DNA of 64,000 bases, taken from contig JAFVSN010000017.1 in the NCBI GenBank assembly GCA_017503735.1, positions 1 through 64,000 of the forward strand, in the 5' to 3' direction. Made by a program: the position numbers and the translations under genes. Positions 62,740 to 64,000 of this stretch are shown in pieces. Below the pieces are notes generated by a model, which was not told the DNA's origin, made no database searches, and worked only from the letters and a program-made list of their open reading frames with translations. Position 1 is the first letter of the stretch, and every line of letters starts with the position of its first letter. Origin of the DNA: Lachnospiraceae bacterium. Lineage in GTDB: Bacteria > Bacillota > Clostridia > Lachnospirales > Lachnospiraceae.

Positions 62740-63816
62740 ATGGATGAACAGCAACTGTTACCGAAAGAACTGAGAGAATACTATATCAAAAAAACAACAT
62801 GGATTGTCAATATCGGGTTATTGGCATCCCATGTTTCTTTAGGTGTGTTTTTTTTGATATATTCCGCTGATATTATTTTCCTTTACAATTGTCTCAGTGT
62901 TTTAGTCTATTTATTCTCCTTTATGTTGTTGAAGAAGTGGAATTACAATAATTCAAAGATATATATCGTAACTATTTTTGTCGAGATGTATCTTTTTACG
63001 ATTCTTGCAATCGTGTGTCTGGGTTGGAAGTTCGGATTCCAGAATTATTTTATCGCATTTACATCTTCTATATTATTTATAGATTTTTATCAAAATACAA
63101 AATCAGATTCTAAAGCAAAAAAGATTCAGTTTGGTTTGTTTAATGCGTTCCTTTATGTCTTTTTATATTTGGAAACTCAGTTGTATTCACCGGTTTACCG
63201 GATAGATTCCGATATAAGTACCCGGATTTTATTTGTGATTAATTCTCTTGCTAGTTTCGGTTTTTTAGTTATGTTTCTATTGATTTATTACAGTGCAATT
63301 TACCATATGAAATCTGTGCTTTTACAAGCATCAGAAAAGGATCCTTTAACCGGATTATTCAACAGAAGAACTATGTTGCAAATATTAAACCAGCGTTTGT
63401 CAGGAGAACAAAATGAGAATTATGCCATTGCAATGTTTGATGTTGATTTTTTTAAAGCCGTGAATGATACCTATGGACATGACGTAGGAGATAAAGTATT
63501 GAAGCATTTGGCAAAGCAATTTCAAACTATCAGTAAAGAAAATAATGATTTTTGGATCAGCCGTTGGGGCGGAGAAGAATTTCTTGCCTTGTACCGTTAT
63601 GAGGGAGATTCTTCCTCCGTTATCGGGCTTTTTGAACAAATCAGAAAACAGATAGAAGAGAATAAGCTTTCTTATGAAGATGTAGAGATTTCGATTACCG
63701 TTACCATCGGTTTAACCTTTGTGACAGAAGAAAAGGAAATAAAGGAATGGATTAAATCGGCCGATTCCTTACTATACATAGGCAAGAAAAGCGGAAGAAA
63801 CCGGGTAGTTGTTTAG
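62740..63816 (+). CDS. Membrane diguanylate cyclase (GGDEF)
   Basis: A 358-residue protein with about six transmembrane segments (residues 18-195) and a cytoplasmic GGDEF domain. DPLTGLFNRRTM, FDVDFFKAVNDTYGHDVGD and the active motif SRWGGEEFLAL are intact, so it should make c-di-GMP. No clear inhibitory RxxD precedes the motif. ATG 62740 follows GAAGGTG. It complements the phosphodiesterase at 7.1 kb. Confidence 0.9.
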   Translation: MDEQQLLPKELREYYIKKTTWIVNIGLLASHVSLGVFFLIYSADIIFLYNCLSVLVYLFSFMLLKKWNYNNSKIYIVTIFVEMYLFTILAIVCLGWKFGFQNYFIAFTSSILFIDFYQNTKSDSKAKKIQFGLFNAFLYVFLYLETQLYSPVYRIDSDISTRILFVINSLASFGFLVMFLLIYYSAIYHMKSVLLQASEKDPLTGLFNRRTMLQILNQRLSGEQNENYAIAMFDVDFFKAVNDTYGHDVGDKVLKHLAKQFQTISKENNDFWISRWGGEEFLALYRYEGDSSSVIGLFEQIRKQIEENKLSYEDVEISITVTIGLTFVTEEKEIKEWIKSADSLLYIGKKSGRNRVVV

Positions 63817-63840
63817 TAAAAAACCGTTGTTTTATATAAA

Positions 63841-63869
63841 TTGACTTTCCTAAAATAATATGTTAAGAT
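63841..63869 (+). promoter_or_regulatory. Promoter at the right edge
   Basis: TTGACT (63841-63846), a 17-base spacer and TAAGAT (63864-63869). The gene it serves lies beyond the window. Confidence 0.6.
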
Positions 63870-63898
63870 GATTTTATTAAAAAGAGAGAGGTGAAAAG

Positions 63899-63910
63899 AT
63901 GAGAAGATAA
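63899..63910 (+). CDS. Possible three-codon leader peptide (MRR)
   Basis: ATG AGA AGA TAA, with a strong ribosome site (AGAGAGGTG) 6 bases upstream and a promoter 30 bases before. It could be a regulatory leader ORF for a gene beyond the window, or chance. Confidence 0.3.
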   Translation: MRR

Positions 63911-64000
63911 TTTACTTTTGTTTACATGATATGTTGTTTATACAGTATTTCATAATAACGGGATACTGTTTATCGTGTTGCCAAAAGTGGATTATGTTCT

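Noticed and set aside
1-64000. CRISPR array, prophage or insertion sequence
   Set aside because: No regularly spaced direct repeats, phage structural genes or transposase were seen on either strand.

Overview
The window looks like a chromosomal segment of a low-GC Clostridia, most likely Lachnospiraceae. I base this on gene content and order: rpsU-yqfC-yqfD-phoH-HD protein-ybeY, a radical SAM pair next to an RNase E/G gene and rplU-prp-rpmA-obgE, a nadD-yqeK fusion, an L27 with a Prp-cleaved extension, consensus SigA promoters with strong GGAGG ribosome sites, and sporulation-type genes. There is no prophage, insertion sequence or CRISPR array. The species cannot be named from sequence alone.

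Layout. 1-7 kb: two identical tRNA-Glu(CTC) genes, then an accessory stretch of small enzymes (methyltransferase, two NUDIX proteins, ComB-like phosphatase, NlpC/P60-like protein, a pyrophosphatase-like/histidine phosphatase fusion, a PHP phosphatase). Inside it sits a compact type I toxin-antitoxin locus (2.0-2.34 kb) whose toxin promoter carries a LexA box. 7-10.6 kb: a c-di-GMP phosphodiesterase, a UPF0340 protein and a flavin reductase-rubredoxin. 10.6-20.8 kb: alaS, rpsU and the yqfC-yqfD-phoH-HD-ybeY run, then a lipid/polysaccharide flippase and a BofC-like membrane protein. 20.8-30.9 kb: two FAD oxidoreductases, proB-DUF896-proA, miaB, rny and an aminotransferase. 31-35 kb: a two-component system flanked by small membrane proteins, two of them paralogues.

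35-50 kb: proC, an ADP-ribose pyrophosphatase-like NUDIX gene, a XerD homologue that has lost most catalytic residues, a DAHP synthase on the minus strand, pdp, dacF, a metallophosphoesterase, scpA-scpB, a second D-Ala-D-Ala carboxypeptidase, a SulP transporter and an SNF2 helicase gene split by one in-frame TAA inside its SWIM zinc motif. The nudF-xerD-pdp-dacF order matches the Bacillus xerD region, so the dead recombinase sits at the usual xerD position. 50-64 kb: a zinc-ribbon membrane protein, a long palindromic repeat, radical SAM pair and rng, then a 2.5-kb insert (CarD-like regulator, GNAT acetyltransferase, diaminopimelate dehydrogenase) with GntR-type operators, followed by rplU-prp-rpmA-obgE-yhbY-nadD/yqeK-rsfS and a GGDEF diguanylate cyclase.

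Most notable: the SOS-linked type I toxin-antitoxin locus, the catalytically dead XerD at the xerD locus, the nonsense codon in the SWIM motif, and a family of structured intergenic repeats.
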